This document shows, in pieces, positions 21,961 to 33,598 of a stretch of DNA of 64,000 nt. The notes under the pieces were generated by a model. The model ran no database searches, had not been told where the DNA came from, and worked only from the letters and a program-made list of their open reading frames with translations. Source of the DNA: Sclerotiophoma versabilis (Eukaryota > Ascomycota > Dothideomycetes > Pleosporales > Didymellaceae). The stretch is from contig JAAROD010000015.1 of NCBI GenBank assembly GCA_012274445.1, positions 3,038,001 to 3,102,000 on the forward strand, in the 5' to 3' direction. Position numbers and translations under genes: made by a program. Positions within the stretch are counted from its first letter, which is position 1, and each line of letters starts with the position of its first letter.

Positions 21961-24134
21961 GGTATTAATGAAGCGAGAGTATAGGGAACGAATGTACGGA
22001 AGCCAAAGACTTCCAAGTTGGAGTGTCGAAACTCTACGACTCGACGAGGTTGATCAGGACGATAACTCGTGAAGAACCACCACCAGCGGACTGGCACCGA
22101 AGATATATCCATCGGTAGTACAGGGGCGTGAGCCATGACACAAGCGAAATTTATTTAGTTTGCTGGGCGTGCAAGCCTTCGCGAAGCAATCCTGGTGTTT
22201 CGGGAAGACACGCTTCTATTTAGGGTGGCATGGAGTCTGGGCAAGCGTCGATCTATCGTTCGTTTTGACCATATTGAGTTTAGAGCGTGCTGACGGTCAC
22301 ACCAAACAGCGGTTAGGGCAGCAAGGCCCCTGAAGTCGATGTTTCGTTCCTGGGCGTCTGTGGAGCAAGCATCCTTCCGGTAACAAGGATGCTGGAGGCT
22401 CTCCCAAGCATTCCAAGCTCCCACTGGAGGCGATAGCACTGTTAGGCCCTCAGCAACGCTTAGGGTTCTAGGAACGTGGTCGCAGAGCGTGGGAAGGTCC
22501 ATCGCTGTCTACGCATCAGCCTGATGCAAGCCATCAACTGACCCTTTTCCCGGGGTGCGGTCGAGACAAGGCGGAAGTGCATAACAGCAGCCGTGCTTGG
22601 ATGTTACCGAAACGGTAACCTGCCCATGTACCTAGAGAGTCTCGCGCTCGTGCGACGAAGGGACACGTGCGTAGCTTTTGCTTGGCTGGGCAAGCGGGAC
22701 TGTGGCATATCTGGTTAGGCCTTACTGCCGAGAACGAAATGCGAGTGCCGTCAGCAAGTCATGATTGTTGATGTTGGAGGGTGTATTGACGGACGCAGAG
22801 GCGAACAAGGCGTCCAGCATGGCAGCAAAAGAAGAGGGTCACGTTGTCCTGCCAATAAGAACGTGCAGACACGAGGTTGTCGCGTGGACAGCACACAGCA
22901 TGCGCTCTGTACTCCGTACAACCTGAGAGATCTAGCGAACTGGTTTACTAAGGGCGGCGCATGAGGTCACGAGATTTCCAGTAAGCTAATCCCGACTTCC
23001 GCCTCCTCAGTCCTCCATCCTCGCATTTCTCCGCCGCTGCCGTGATCTACCCGTACTCTACATCATGTGGCTGCACTACGACGGTCCGTTTTGTTGTCGT
23101 ACATACAATTGCAATCTCTTTTTCCAACCGCGCTGCTAAGTCCTGCCAGCTGCCAAGCCTGCCCCTGCCAAGCGAGCGGCGGACCGCCACAAGCTCGTCG
23201 TTTCAACAACACCCACTCGCTACCGGTATATATTGGCTCTAGGGCTGACCGGTTTCGCACGAACCGTTCCCGACAAAGCCTCTTGTGTGGAGGCCACCAA
23301 TATGTATCATGATCGGTCATCCTGCTGTAGGAGCCTGTACCTTACTCGTACTGCGAAATGAGCTGCATGTACCCACCTCACGCCATCTAGCTTTCTGCAA
23401 ATGTACCGTTTGCTGCCAATATCTGCAGTGTCGTTATTGGCAGCGGGGGCCTATGTTGATCTTCGTTGCGTTTTTGATGAGCTTCGACGAGAAGACCAGT
23501 TCTTTGACCCGTGGCAGTATGATAATCGATACTTCACTATGGTCAGCATACACCTTGGTGGTACAGCAAAGCAATAATGATGTCCACTGGACAAAGACCA
23601 TCAGTATCTTCTCTTCAAAGACGAGTTTCGTCCCAAGAAAGTAAATCGCAAGGGTCGATAAGATTGATCTTTCCATTAGCACATCATGCAGCACACAACA
23701 TGGAGTTATATCCTGAGCATGGGTAGGACTCTAATAGTGTGGATCATATGTGAAGAGAACCTATAGTGATTCCCAGAGACTTGAAAGGACTGAAGTCGCC
23801 AGCGGGAATTGACTTTGAATCTCCAGGCGTGGAGGACAACACCTTTAGACAATGTGCACAATTGCCTGGAATATACCTTGGAACGCGCTACGACTGTTTG
23901 ATGTTCCCTTTCGACTAGCTAGAATGTCGAGCAGGAGACAGGCGTCACGGAAGTGTAAGTCGTAGCTTCCCCGCTCCACCCCACTTCAGCTACCGATAGC
24001 TCCGGGTTAAGCACGCATCATCACTGCTCGGCTAGACTTCAGCTGCATTCTTTAGGATATTCACCGTTGTTCCTAAGACCTCTACAATGTTTATCACCAA
24101 GTGACTATCAAGAAATATCACCAGACATCACAAT
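21961..24134. other. Long intergenic region, no supported gene
   Basis: About 2.2 kb between divergent genes (deacetylase on minus, DUF427 protein on plus). Only short open frames occur, none with a coding pattern I trust. It holds the promoters of both flanking genes. Confidence 0.5.
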
Positions 24135-24993
24135 ATGGCCAACAACAGCGAGTCCGTACCACAACTTTACCAAGCTTTGCGTGCATACTAATCAGGAATT
24201 GCAGCCTCGTGAGGCTTGCCCAAAAACTCGCCTCAGCAGGCCCCTACAAAGTCGAGCATACAACTCGCCGAGTACGAGCGTTATTCAACGGGAAATACGT
24301 CGTCGACACATTGCAAGCCTACCATGTCTGGGAGCACCCAAACTTTCCACAGTATACTAGCCTCAGGCCCCTAATCATCCAGCGGTCTGACACAACATCA
24401 GATTCTACGTCCCAAGCTCAGCACTTGTCAACGACGCTGACCTGCGCATGGCTCACACCGCCATCGAAGGCACTGGGGAACGTGTTTACTTTGGGACTCT
24501 CACGGTGGGCCAACGTGCAACAGATCGCATTCTAATTTTCGAGAACACCATGAACAATCTGATCAAAGTCGATTTCCATGCCATGGATCAGTGGTTTGAA
24601 GAAGATGTCCCGGTCTACGGACACCCAAAGGACCCTTACAAACGCATCGACATTCTGCATTCCACGCGCAACATCAAAGTAGGTATAGATGGCGTCACGC
24701 TTGCTGACTCGTCAGCGCCGTTGTTCTTGTTAGAGACGACGCTAAGGACGAGGCATTATTTGCCGCCTACAAGTGTCAAATGGGAGTATCTGAGGAAAAG
24801 TGCTACGGAGACGTTGTGTCCGTATAAGGGGAGAGCGAACTATTACCATGTGGTGGTGAATGGGAAAGAGTATAGGGATCTTGTGTGGTATTACAGATAT
24901 CCCACGAGTGAGAGTGCACCTATCGCTGGGTATATGTGCTTCTACAATGAGAAAGTTGATGTTTGGATTGATGGGGAGAAGGAGGAGCGATAG
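24135..24993 (+). CDS. Protein with two DUF427 domains
   Basis: Three exons, 24135..24151, 24205..24351 and 24402..24993, 251 aa. DUF427 (NTP_transf_9) proteins have a small beta-rich fold and no firmly established reaction. Copy one lies at about residues 15-75 (RALFNGKYVVDTLQAYHVWE, then FYVPSSALV across the second intron). Copy two lies at about 140-245 (TSVKWEYLRKSATETLCPYK, WYYRYPTSESAP, FYNEKVDVWIDG). The first exon is only 17 nt. Its intron (53 bp) has a weak donor, GTCCGT, but a perfect TACTAAT branch site, and splicing restores MANNSD-LVRLAQKLASAGPYK. The second intron is 50 bp. Both joins are supported by family conservation. Neighbours do not hint at the role. Confidence 0.8.
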
Positions 24994-25365
24994 CAAGCTC
25001 GCGTTTCATCGGTCGACAGCGAGCAATCGAGTGCTCATGATCCTTGTTTGGCGAATGTCCACCTTCACTATGCTTTCTCAAATCCCTCGGAGAACCTTTT
25101 ATATGATCTTGTTGAGCTGATCATGAAGTATGACCTAGCACGCTTGCTATGTCTCAGATCTTAACAATGCTGCAAGATTGGAAGCCTTTGTCTACGCCAT
25201 ACTGAACTTATAAGATGACATTATGAAACAACAGGAAGTGAAAGCACTTTACCCATGATGCTCGCACAACTACAGCTGCTCGATTTCATCAACTTTCACA
25301 CGGAAGGTCCCACCCACGCAAAGAAAACTTTACATACATGGTGATCGCAACCATCACAGCGATTG

Positions 25366-25366
<1 letters not shown>

Positions 25367-25396
<30 letters not shown>
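25367..25396 (+). repeat. (CAA)10 microsatellite in the 5' leader
   Basis: Ten perfect CAA units end 9 bp before the ATG at 25406. CAA leaders are unstructured and often allow efficient ribosome scanning; that effect here is inferred. Confidence 0.95.
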
Positions 25397-25397
<1 letters not shown>

Positions 25398-25405
25398 AGA
25401 GGATA

Positions 25406-26524
25406 ATGATACGCGTTAAGCAGGCGCTCATCGCAGTGCGAGAGCGCCTTGCGCAGCTTGTGCCCACGCGCAATACACGACGAGTGTCAGCGCGAGCAGA
25501 CTTTTACCAGCAGCCGCCACATTCCATCGAGTCGACACACTCGCCTGTCTCTTCTCAGGACAACGCATTTGCTCTTGCACCGGCATCTTCCAATTCCACA
25601 CTCAATACTGACCAACACACCGCGTCTATACCACTCACAACCATACACAAGGTCCCTGCAACTCCCACAATCGTCACCAACGCCGCCCACGTATGTAATT
25701 TCTCTCATGGCTCTGGTCTACTCGTTTACATTAACGGTGCGTTAATTAGCGCTGCACTTGTAGCTCTCAAAGTCAACATTGCCACTCTAGAGTTTGTTAA
25801 GCGACTGCCTCTTGATGAGCTGGGCGGCATCGGTGCGTGTCTTGGTGCTGCTTTCGCTAACGATGGAAGCTATGTGGATATTACTTGGGCGGAGGTGGGT
25901 AGTGAGACAGAGCAGGATTGGCGGGACGCGGAGCGGGACTGGGAGCCGTTCCCTGGTGGGCCGTACGAGGTGTTTGAGCTGGAGGAGTATGATGAGTCGG
26001 TTCCGCGGCGGTCTGTTCACCGTTTTCAGTCTGGCAAGCATGGAAAGTTAGATGCGGAGGCATTTTCGAGGCGTCATCTTCCAGTACCTAGCGATGGTGC
26101 GCTGTGTTCTCGTCTTCGGGACTCCTCTGCATCACCACAGCGCTCTGCCACTGCCACTCTTTCCGGCGCGGGAGATACGGGTACTCAAGGTTTGCCTGTC
26201 ATGACCAATGCCGATTTCAGTGCTCTGTCAGACTATTCCAAATCTTTCGGCTGCACCTCGTCTCCGTGTGGGAATCAAGATGCTATCGAGCTGGCTGCCC
26301 TCAAGCGGCCGACGACTCTACGAGAGGCGTTCGCAGACCTGTATTCAGAAAAAGAGAACACTCTAAACCTGTGGTCTCCAGGTAAGGGCGACGGACCTAT
26401 TATGTCAGACGATGATTTCAATGCACTGCCAGAGTGGACCGATGTTGAGTATGACCTGGATTGGAACAGCGCTACAAGAATTGAAGGATCTGAGGTGCGT
26501 CTCAGGGCCGCATTTGATGATTGA
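25406..26524 (+). CDS. Hypothetical acidic protein
   Basis: Single open frame of 372 aa, not recognised. The N terminus (1-40) is basic (IRVKQALIAVRERLAQLVPT), followed by a Ser/Thr/Pro-rich stretch, a hydrophobic segment at about 105-130 (GLLVYINGALISAALVALKV) that could be a membrane or buried helix, then a long acidic, Trp-containing region. A short motif is repeated near the C terminus: MTNADFSALSDYSKSFG and MSDDDFNALPEWTDVEYD. A GTATGT at 25690 and a TTAG at 25748 could mark an intron, but removing it breaks the frame, so I keep one exon. Length and frame conservation make it probably real. Confidence 0.6.
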   Translation: MIRVKQALIAVRERLAQLVPTRNTRRVSARADFYQQPPHSIESTHSPVSSQDNAFALAPASSNSTLNTDQHTASIPLTTIHKVPATPTIVTNAAHVCNFSHGSGLLVYINGALISAALVALKVNIATLEFVKRLPLDELGGIGACLGAAFANDGSYVDITWAEVGSETEQDWRDAERDWEPFPGGPYEVFELEEYDESVPRRSVHRFQSGKHGKLDAEAFSRRHLPVPSDGALCSRLRDSSASPQRSATATLSGAGDTGTQGLPVMTNADFSALSDYSKSFGCTSSPCGNQDAIELAALKRPTTLREAFADLYSEKENTLNLWSPGKGDGPIMSDDDFNALPEWTDVEYDLDWNSATRIEGSEVRLRAAFDD

Positions 26525-27371
26525 GAATGAGGTGGTTTATACCTGATTGTTGAGTACTAGAACGTCAGAAGGATGAAGTGAAGACCTGAACAATGATATC
26601 GACATCTGAGATCTCTAGACCTGATCCGGGGTTTAAGATGCTTCACCTTTACAATAAACATGCACCTGGTCATCTCAGAAGCATCCAAGGCGTTCCGTAC
26701 GTGAAATTGCGAAAAGATGTTGTCATCACTTGTGTTCCTTCCCTTTCTGTTCAGACAAGCTTGCCGTGTGTTCCGTACCTACCTTCAGCGCAGCCTTACC
26801 TACTTCAATACCTTTAACACAATAACTCCACCTCTTCTCCGCTCGATCGTCTTCCTCGTGGTTTGCTTGCTTTACTTGCAGCGTTAGGCACGGCTGTTTC
26901 TACTTTCCAAGCTCTTTCGGCTGAACATTTCCGCCTTCTGTCGTCGACATTGTGGCACGGTCCTGGACACAAAAGAGAGTCGACTAGGCCTGAGACTGCT
27001 CACAGAGGCAGAGTCGGCATGTCTAACAGGAGTCTGTAAGGTGAGATAGTGACAAGAAGGTGGCAGGCGTCACCCGAACGGGGAACGGTAAGCGCGTCCG
27101 GCCGCCTTGCTCGATCAATCCATGGCGTGTCTCGGCTGCGCGCCTGCGCGGCAAAGTTTAGGGAGCCGTCTGGACTTGTTGAACTTCGAACTGTCGACTC
27201 TGAGCGCCCTGCACCAACACGTCCGCATCATCGCACCCGCCCCACTGCACATGGTCGACCGGCCGTCCGATGTCCCAGTGCAACGCCCCTCGCTCGTAAC
27301 ACATCACCGCTCTGCGCATTCCCCGCGTCTGCAGGTCACATCGTAATCAGCATCCCGCAGCGCGCCTCAGC
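26525..27371. other. Intergenic, no gene seen
   Basis: About 850 bp between two plus-strand genes. It holds the upstream gene's 3' end and the glycosyltransferase promoter. The last 300 bp is GC-rich. No other feature is recognised. Confidence 0.5.
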
Positions 27372-28838
27372 ATGGCGACGCTGAACATGCTGGCCGGCCG
27401 TCTCGCCCGCCGTCCAGGGCGGATACTGTTGCTCGTCGTGGTATTCTTCTTCTTAGCATACACACTCAAGGGTCGGAGGCCACACGCGCCGCAGCCCGTA
27501 CACAAGGCCAAGACCAAGTCGTTCTTCCCGCCGCTCGAGCAGAAGAGCGCGAACAGCATTGAGCTGGACTACTGCCAGAACTTCCCCAAGGACCTCCTCA
27601 GCGAGGTCCAGGTCGTGCTCAAGGTCGCCGCCGGTGAGACAGCCGTCAACAAGGCGCATCTCAGCACCGTGACAAGCTGCATCACGAACCTCATCATTGT
27701 CAGCGAGGCCGAAGAGCGCCTGGGCGACCGCCAGGTCATCGACATCTTGGCCGAGTTGCCAAAGAGCTACGAGGTGAACAACCTCGACTTCCAGGCCTAC
27801 GTCAGCCACAAGAAGGCACATTCGGAGGGCGAGACGAAGCAGGAGTCGCAGCGCAGCTTCAAGCTGGACCGCTTCAAGTACCTACCCATGGTCGACAAGG
27901 CATACATGACAAGCCCCAAGGCGAAGTGGTACGTCTTCCTCGAGTCGGACGTCTACTTCTTTTGGGACACCCTGTTCCGCCTGCTCAGCCAACTCGATCC
28001 CACCGAGCCACACTACCTGGGCGCGCCGCATAAGGGCAGCGAAGGCCGCTGGTTCGCCTACGGTGGTGCAGGTTTCGTCATGTCAAACGGCCTGATGAAA
28101 CAGCTCATCCCTACCAAGGCGCCTGGCTCCACCGAGATCCCGCGTGAAAACCGCCTGAGCGTGCGCTTTGAGAGCTGGGTCAAGGAGGAGGCCCGCGGCG
28201 ATGCTGTTCTTGCCTACGCCATCCAGAACGTCACCGGTCACAGGCTGGAAGCTCTGGACCCCACTTTCACTAGTGACGAGCTGCGAAAGATCACAACCTA
28301 CCGTGATCGCTGGTGCGTGCCTTTACTTTCGCTGCACCAGCTGTCGCCTGAGCAAATGGAGAAGTTATGGAAGTGGGAGCGCACACGGCCTTATAATCTG
28401 GTATGTCTCCCCGAGATGCTTGGGCCTATTGCATACTGACAATCACACTAGAAACCGTTCACCTACTCCTCGCTTCTCTCCTACACACACTCCTTCCTCG
28501 CAAACGGCCCCTCCCGCGAGTGGTGGGACAATCTTTCCGAAGCCCCTGTACCCAACGACCGCCCTGCTCACCGCAACGCCGCCATGTGTGGCTCCGAGTG
28601 CCACAACGACCCGAACTGTCTCCAGTGGTCATTCTCGCAGACTGTCTGTCGCCATTCAAACTACATCAGGCTGGGTGACGCAGTTGACAAGGAGAACGGT
28701 GGCCAAGGCGAGTTCGTCTGTGGTTGGGATACCGAGACGTTCCGCACGCTGGGATTTGGAGTCTCAAACGAGAGGGGCGAACGCCAGTTCTACGAAGGCT
28801 GCGACGAAGCTACATGGCTCAGCCCAAGGATGCTGTAG
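27372..28838 (+). CDS. Type II membrane glycosyltransferase (GT31-like)
   Basis: Two exons, 27372..28400 and 28452..28838, 471 aa. A short cytoplasmic tail rich in Arg is followed by one transmembrane anchor (about residues 18-33, ILLLVVVFFFLAYTL), typical of Golgi glycosyltransferases. The lumenal part has KWYVFLESDVYFFW, where ESD-V occupies the place of the metal-binding DxD, and GRWFAYGGAGFVMSNGLM, the usual acceptor-side GGAG block of GT31 (beta-1,3-galactosyltransferase/DUF604-like) proteins. The C-terminal exon adds a cysteine-rich segment (AAMCGSECHNDPNCLQWSF) resembling a PAN/apple fold. The 51-bp intron has GTATGT and CACTAG. Donor and acceptor sugars cannot be read from the sequence. 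Confidence 0.82.
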
Positions 28839-29915
28839 AACGGCCACATCGTGCCGCACACCGCAATCCAACTTTCGCACAATGCGCACAGGACGGCGCA
28901 CACGCTTTTGTTTCAGTAAGAACAGAATGATGATTCCGATGGCGTTGTGGCGGGTCGATTATGCATGGCGTTCTGGATAAACCGCTGTTGAATACGAGCG
29001 AAGAGCATGGGAAGCCGATTGTTTGTTACGCCGCAAATGGCGGATTATGTTGATAAGATGGGCGAAGCAGCGCGAGCAAGCATCAACTCACGCACACATA
29101 GACTGAGCACAACGCAGCATGTCGATTACATGATATCCGCATCGAGGAAAGGGCATGGGAATGTATAGCTTAATCACCGTCTTTTCTGCATCACGAACCA
29201 GAGTCTGGTACTGCTCACTCGGGTACTTAGTCTGCCCATGGTACAAGTGTTGGCCGAAGCTTTTCGCTCCTTCTGCGGCTCTTACTCGGCCCTCCCAGTC
29301 TTGGCTATAACTGGACGTTTCTCTTCCACCAGCAAACCCGAAATGAGGAAGCCAACGGACGAAAAGTGTTGTACAAAGTGACCTCCCTTGGCATATGATC
29401 GATTCGTTCAAGCGCCGAGAGGTAACTTGAGAAGCTGATCTGTGCTTGCGCCCTCCAGAAGACATATCTCGACAATCACGCCCGCTTGTAATGACAAACG
29501 ACGGTTGACGAGCACGCTGTTCTACGATGCCGGGATAACGGTCCGCTTGGCTTCGCATTTACCCTAGATCCCAGACTACAAAACGCCTTCGCCTCATGTC
29601 ACAGGTAGATTGGGCCTGCCTCGTACTAACATGTGCCGGCATTACTATGGAAGATTCCACGAGCAATCCACTACTAACCGAACCGTCTGTTTAAATTAAG
29701 GATTATGATCCCCATACGGTGGTTTGACGGGTACCAGGACGACGAACCGGATGCGCGCTTATCATCAGGTACCGCCGAGAGTCATTGCGGGAAGAAATGA
29801 GCCGCACGATGCAATGGCAATGGGTAGTATAAAGAACGTCGACATCCTCCAGGTTTATGCCAGTCCAGGTACTTAACTCATCCCACCCACAGTCACTCTT
29901 TCTCCTTCTCCTAGG
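28839..29915. other. Intergenic, including the GH131 promoter
   Basis: About 1.1 kb without a supported gene. A TATAAA box at 29828-29833 lies 88 bp before the GH131 start, followed by a C/T-rich leader (tctttctccttctcctag). A 156-codon minus-strand open frame at 29088-29558 is not convincing. Confidence 0.5.
29828..29833 (+). promoter_or_regulatory. TATA box of the GH131 gene
   Basis: TATAAA 88 bp upstream of the ATG at 29916. The spacing fits a fungal core promoter. Functional status is inferred. Confidence 0.45.
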
Positions 29916-30853
29916 ATGCACGCCTCTTCCCTTCTCACCACGCTGCTAGCAGCTCCCCTCGCCCTGGCGGCTCCATCCATCTACCCACACATCTCCCTGC
30001 GCGCACCTGCAGACAAAGTGAAATGCCCGATTATTCTCGACGGCCGTGTCCCCGCCAACCTGTCTAAGACCCCCACCGTCTTCGACACCACCAACGCTCT
30101 CTTCAACCCCGACTTCGTCAAAGGGAACAACCTCACCTGGTCGCAGATTCTCAAATTCCCTGCCACCGAGCCAAGCCGCTTCGACGGCGCGAGCCACACT
30201 GCTGTCGAAGTCACCATCTCCGACCAGTCTATCTTTCAAAAGCAGTTTGGATTCCGCCGTGCAGGTCTACAGTTCGCGTCCGACTCAGCGCAAGACCCAA
30301 GCGACTCGGGCACCAAGACGCTCCACTTCTCCGTCAAGCAGGACCCTACCAGGCCCCTGAACCTGACCCATGAGTACCTCAACGTGTGGCACGAAACAGC
30401 AGACTTCAGCAACGACCAAATCCAGTTCCAGGTTGGCACGTTGATCGACAACCCGTCCTCCAAGAAGAACAACTTCAAGATCCTCGACCGTGCTGGCAAG
30501 CAGATCTGGGACATTCCGATCGATTACAAGAAGTGGCAGAACTTTGCTATTAAGCTCGATTACACTAAGAAGTAAGTCTTGCCCAAAATCCATCGTATCT
30601 CGCATTAGATACTAACTTGTACAGCCAAACTACTATCTACTACTCTGCCGGTGCAGCAAGACTTGCGAAGGTTGCCGGTCCTACGAGCCTCAACTTGGCT
30701 GGTGGCGGTCAGTTCCAGATTGGTATCTTGAAGAAGCCGACCGGCACTTCTGATGTTGTCAATGCGGGATACCAGTCGCCCAACCTCAATGAAGGCCAGA
30801 TTTACGGTGGGCTGTTTGTTGAGGACTCAGCGAATGGCTGTGTGTCGCTTTGA
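29916..30853 (+). CDS. Secreted glycoside hydrolase family 131 protein
   Basis: Two exons, 29916..30571 and 30625..30853, 294 aa. GH131 enzymes are fungal beta-1,3/1,6 and beta-1,4-glucanases of plant and fungal wall glucans. The signal peptide is MHASSLLTTLLAAPLALA. Family landmarks follow: KCPIILDGRVPANL, NLTWSQILKFP, SRFD, VEVTISDQSIF, QFGFRRAGLQF, TKTLHFSVKQDPTRPLNLTH, EYLNVWHE, KWQNFAIKLDY and, after the 53-bp intron (GTAAGT...TGTACAG), TIYYSAG and GEFQIGILKKP-like GGGQFQIGILKKPTG. The length matches single-domain GH131, with no cellulose-binding module. It supports a plant-associated lifestyle together with the GH3 gene. Confidence 0.9.
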
Positions 30854-31500
30854 GCGCGCGCTTGGTCATGGGACTTCTTTTCGATGTACATGCTTTGGCG
30901 GTTTGGTGAGTTTGTGTGGGGTGTGGATAGAACATAGACGTTTGTAAAATATTTCTATGCCACCTGTTCACAAGTTGATAGATCGGTAGGCTCCTAGTGT
31001 GGATGCAACAATGATTCTGAAGATTGGTTTGCGCTAAATCAGCGCTGTCTCACAATGTGACGGCCTACCGCATTTCTTGAAGCTTGCTCACCGCGTATTT
31101 AAAGATATTTCGTATTTCCTGCGTCCAGACCTCGTAAAATGTATCCCATTAACAGGTGATAACGCGCACAATTGTTCACAGACCTTCTTGGCTCTTTGCT
31201 GTAACTTTCCGCCGACGGACAAAATTCCGGATCGTCCAAAGCACGCTCTTTCGCCTGGCACTGTCCCGATCATGGATCAGGTCCCGACAGGATCGCCCGT
31301 GCCAGTGCACTGATTTTCCAGACGTTGAGTTCCCATCAGTCGGAGCGACTGCGGCTGAGACCAGTCTGACGGGACGCGTCTTGGGTGGTAACGTCTTGAG
31401 CGCTCGGTCCTATATATATATCTGTGCGGCTTGACCTGATTGAAGGGCATGCCAAAATTTGCTAGGATGGCCTTTGGAGGTGTGTCGGGGCCGATGGAGG
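30854..31500. other. Intergenic, no gene seen
   Basis: About 650 bp between the GH131 3' end and the kinase-like pseudogene. It contains a short TATATATATA run near 31413. No gene is recognisable. Confidence 0.5.
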
Positions 31501-31503
31501 TAA

Positions 31504-32823
31504 TTACCAGGCTGATGTCGAAGCCGAAGCCTCGAACGGCGTCTGTCCACTCAGGAGAAAGCCCCTCGTGTCTTCTGCAGTATATGGGTGGCCATTGTTA
31601 AGCCTTCTGAACTGCGTCACACCGATATGACTTACAGTATCGTCGTAGAAAGGCGCCATGTACTCGGCGTAGTGTGGAAGATTCATCGCTAGATTCCACC
31701 TGCGGCGTCAGAAGTGCAGGCCCAAAAAGAGCGGGTCAACGACTTACATGATCTTTCCAATGCCCCGTATATATGTTGCGCTTGTGAGTTTTGTCAGTTC
31801 CGTCCATCCTGTTCGGTGTTGATAAGTCCAGAATGGCTCCATCACAGACGAATATCAGCTTCTGCATAAATGTTGGAGATAGATTACTTACAGATGGGTA
31901 TCTACCACCCTGGGCGTCTTCAAGGATCTTTTTGTCAATCATGTAGTGGAGAGGATTGTCTTAATATTCATCATTACCATCTTGTAGATCGAATATCGCC
32001 GTGTCAAAACCTGCCAGCACAACATTGGAATACTGGGACATTCAGCACAACGCCATCGAGAACTATCGTTAAGAACTTACCTCAGACTTTGCAAATGTAG
32101 TGAAACTTTTACCTCTAATATCTATTGGATCTGGGCAACTGTTATTCCTAAAAGATCCTTCGACTGTCGGCTTCATGAAGACATTTCCAGTATGCATGTC
32201 TTTGTGGACTACTTCCTTCCACTTCTTCTCACCAACGAATGGGTCCGCCGCCCTTTGTGTTACGAGGGCTACATTTATTAGTTCATCGAAGATATGCCAT
32301 AAGAATGCCTCTGGGATGACCGGTGGAAGTGGTCCAAGCTTGTTATTATGCCACTCTTCGATGTCAGACACCACTCTTCGATGTCAGACATATTGTCAAA
32401 CTGTTCGCCGAGGTAATCTTTGTACCATTCCTTTGCTTCTTTGTATTCTGTCCATGCTTCAGTCCTCGCCTTCTCTAACATGTAGTCCACAGTTGAGGGT
32501 GAGTAGCCTCCTCAATTTTCTCGTGCTTTTAACATGTCAGGACGAGCATCGATCCAGTTTCGCCATTGCTGGAGCCACTCATAGGGGTCGCACACACCAT
32601 CGATGTCGTCAGTCTCATTTGTACGTACCCACAGAGTGCAGTTTCCGGTCGCACCAGACCTCAGAAAGTGTATTCCATGCCGTCACTTCCCATCTTGCCC
32701 CCTCTCAGGGTCACCAAGCCCGGCTTGAAGTAGCTTACGCATTTCGGCAGGCTTCAGCTTATATTCCCCAAGCTCTGGAGGTTCTGCCTTCATCTCTGCG
32801 TAAGATGGCATGTAGTGGAATCT
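31504..32823 (-). pseudogene. Broken protein-kinase-like gene
   Basis: Minus-strand reading from 32811 (MPSYAEMKAEPPELGEYKL) gives a fungal kinase-like protein. The catalytic-loop motif VVHKDMHTGNVFMKP, with the HxDxxxxN pattern, lies at about 32183-32206. YSNVVLAGFDTAIFDLQ stands where the DFG-type segment belongs, and LHYMIDKKILEDAQGG follows. Several lesions are visible. Near 32,685 the frame changes so that VTAWNTLSEVWCDRK is readable only in another frame. A TGA interrupts at about 32512. A perfect 20-bp tandem duplication (32351-32370 and 32371-32390) shifts the frame. A TAA follows DGNDEY near 31949, and a TGA lies near 31840. A normal intron (GTAAGT at 32080 to CCCAG near 32036) remains. 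The product cannot be functional as it stands. Confidence 0.75.
32351..32390. repeat. Perfect 20-bp tandem duplication inside the kinase pseudogene
   Basis: The unit ccactcttcgatgtcagaca occurs twice without a mismatch. Removing one copy joins the frames on either side (QFDNMSDIEEW to HNNKLGPLPPV), so the duplication is a frameshifting lesion. Confidence 0.97.
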
Positions 32824-32844
32824 GATAGTATTCACAGTAGTTTC

Positions 32845-33598
32845 TCATTGCGCCGCACCGACTTGTGGGCCATTCAGCATAATGGGTACTTGCATCTGGC
32901 TGGTCCCTTCTTCTGGTGGGTCATTGGTTGCTCCGCCACGAGCTGCAGCATCTGATTCAGAATTTGGCACAGCCGGTGCCGGTACAGGATCATCAGCCGC
33001 CTTAGGGTCACCCGGAATCCTCTCGTCATCCGCTACAAACGTATTCTCCGTGCTCTTCTCCTGTACCAGTCGTTCACAATCGCCCTTCTCAGCTTGGGTA
33101 GCCACGTTCGCCCACATCAATCTCAGCGTGGCATCTCTCTGTGCTTCAGCAAAGTTGTCAGTGCAATGTGGTTGGAGCGAAGGTGTCAAACTTGCCTTGT
33201 GACCAGATCTGTCTGACAATTTTCATGCGCTCTCGATAAGTGCCCATGTAAAAGAAACGGGCGGCCGTGTATGATGCTTTCCCCCTTTTTTGGCCATATT
33301 TGGTTAGTGCTTTGCTGTTTGGTGTCTGGTTCCGTGTATGCTGGCAGCGACTTTCTAAGACGAGATTGAGTATTGTGGTGCGGACGCTACGGACCATAGT
33401 ATCATCTCCATTGTCTTTGTCTAGCTTGTATGCCACGACCATGTAGTGTGGAAGATGAACGGGGTTGACGGATTTATGTTGTTTCATGCTGCTTTGTTTG
33501 TGCTTGAGTGACCGGGGCTGAGACAACGTGGTGAATGTGGCGTCCAGGGAATTTTTGCCTTTGTCGGATTTCAACAAAGCACTTGCACTCAACTTCAT
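32845..33598 (-). CDS. Hypothetical protein with a GC-AG intron
   Basis: Not recognised. Proposed join is complement(32845..33143, 33196..33598), 233 aa. The N-terminal half is basic (MKLSASALLKSDKGKNSLD, RSLKHKQSSMKQHK) and seems soluble; the C-terminal 100 residues are acidic, Ala/Pro-rich and probably disordered. The 52-bp intron uses a GC donor (G|GCAAGT), a CACTGAC branch site and a GAAG acceptor; both exons then share one frame to a stop. Unspliced reading stops just after the donor. It lies directly upstream of the broken kinase gene on the same strand, in a region with signs of decay, so it may itself be non-functional. Confidence 0.45.

Noticed and set aside
25690..25748. Candidate 59-bp intron in the acidic hypothetical gene
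   Set aside because: GTATGT and TTAG are present but removing the segment breaks the reading frame with an early stop.
29088..29558. 156-codon minus-strand frame
   Set aside because: No motif, no conserved pattern, and it lies in promoter DNA of the GH131 gene.
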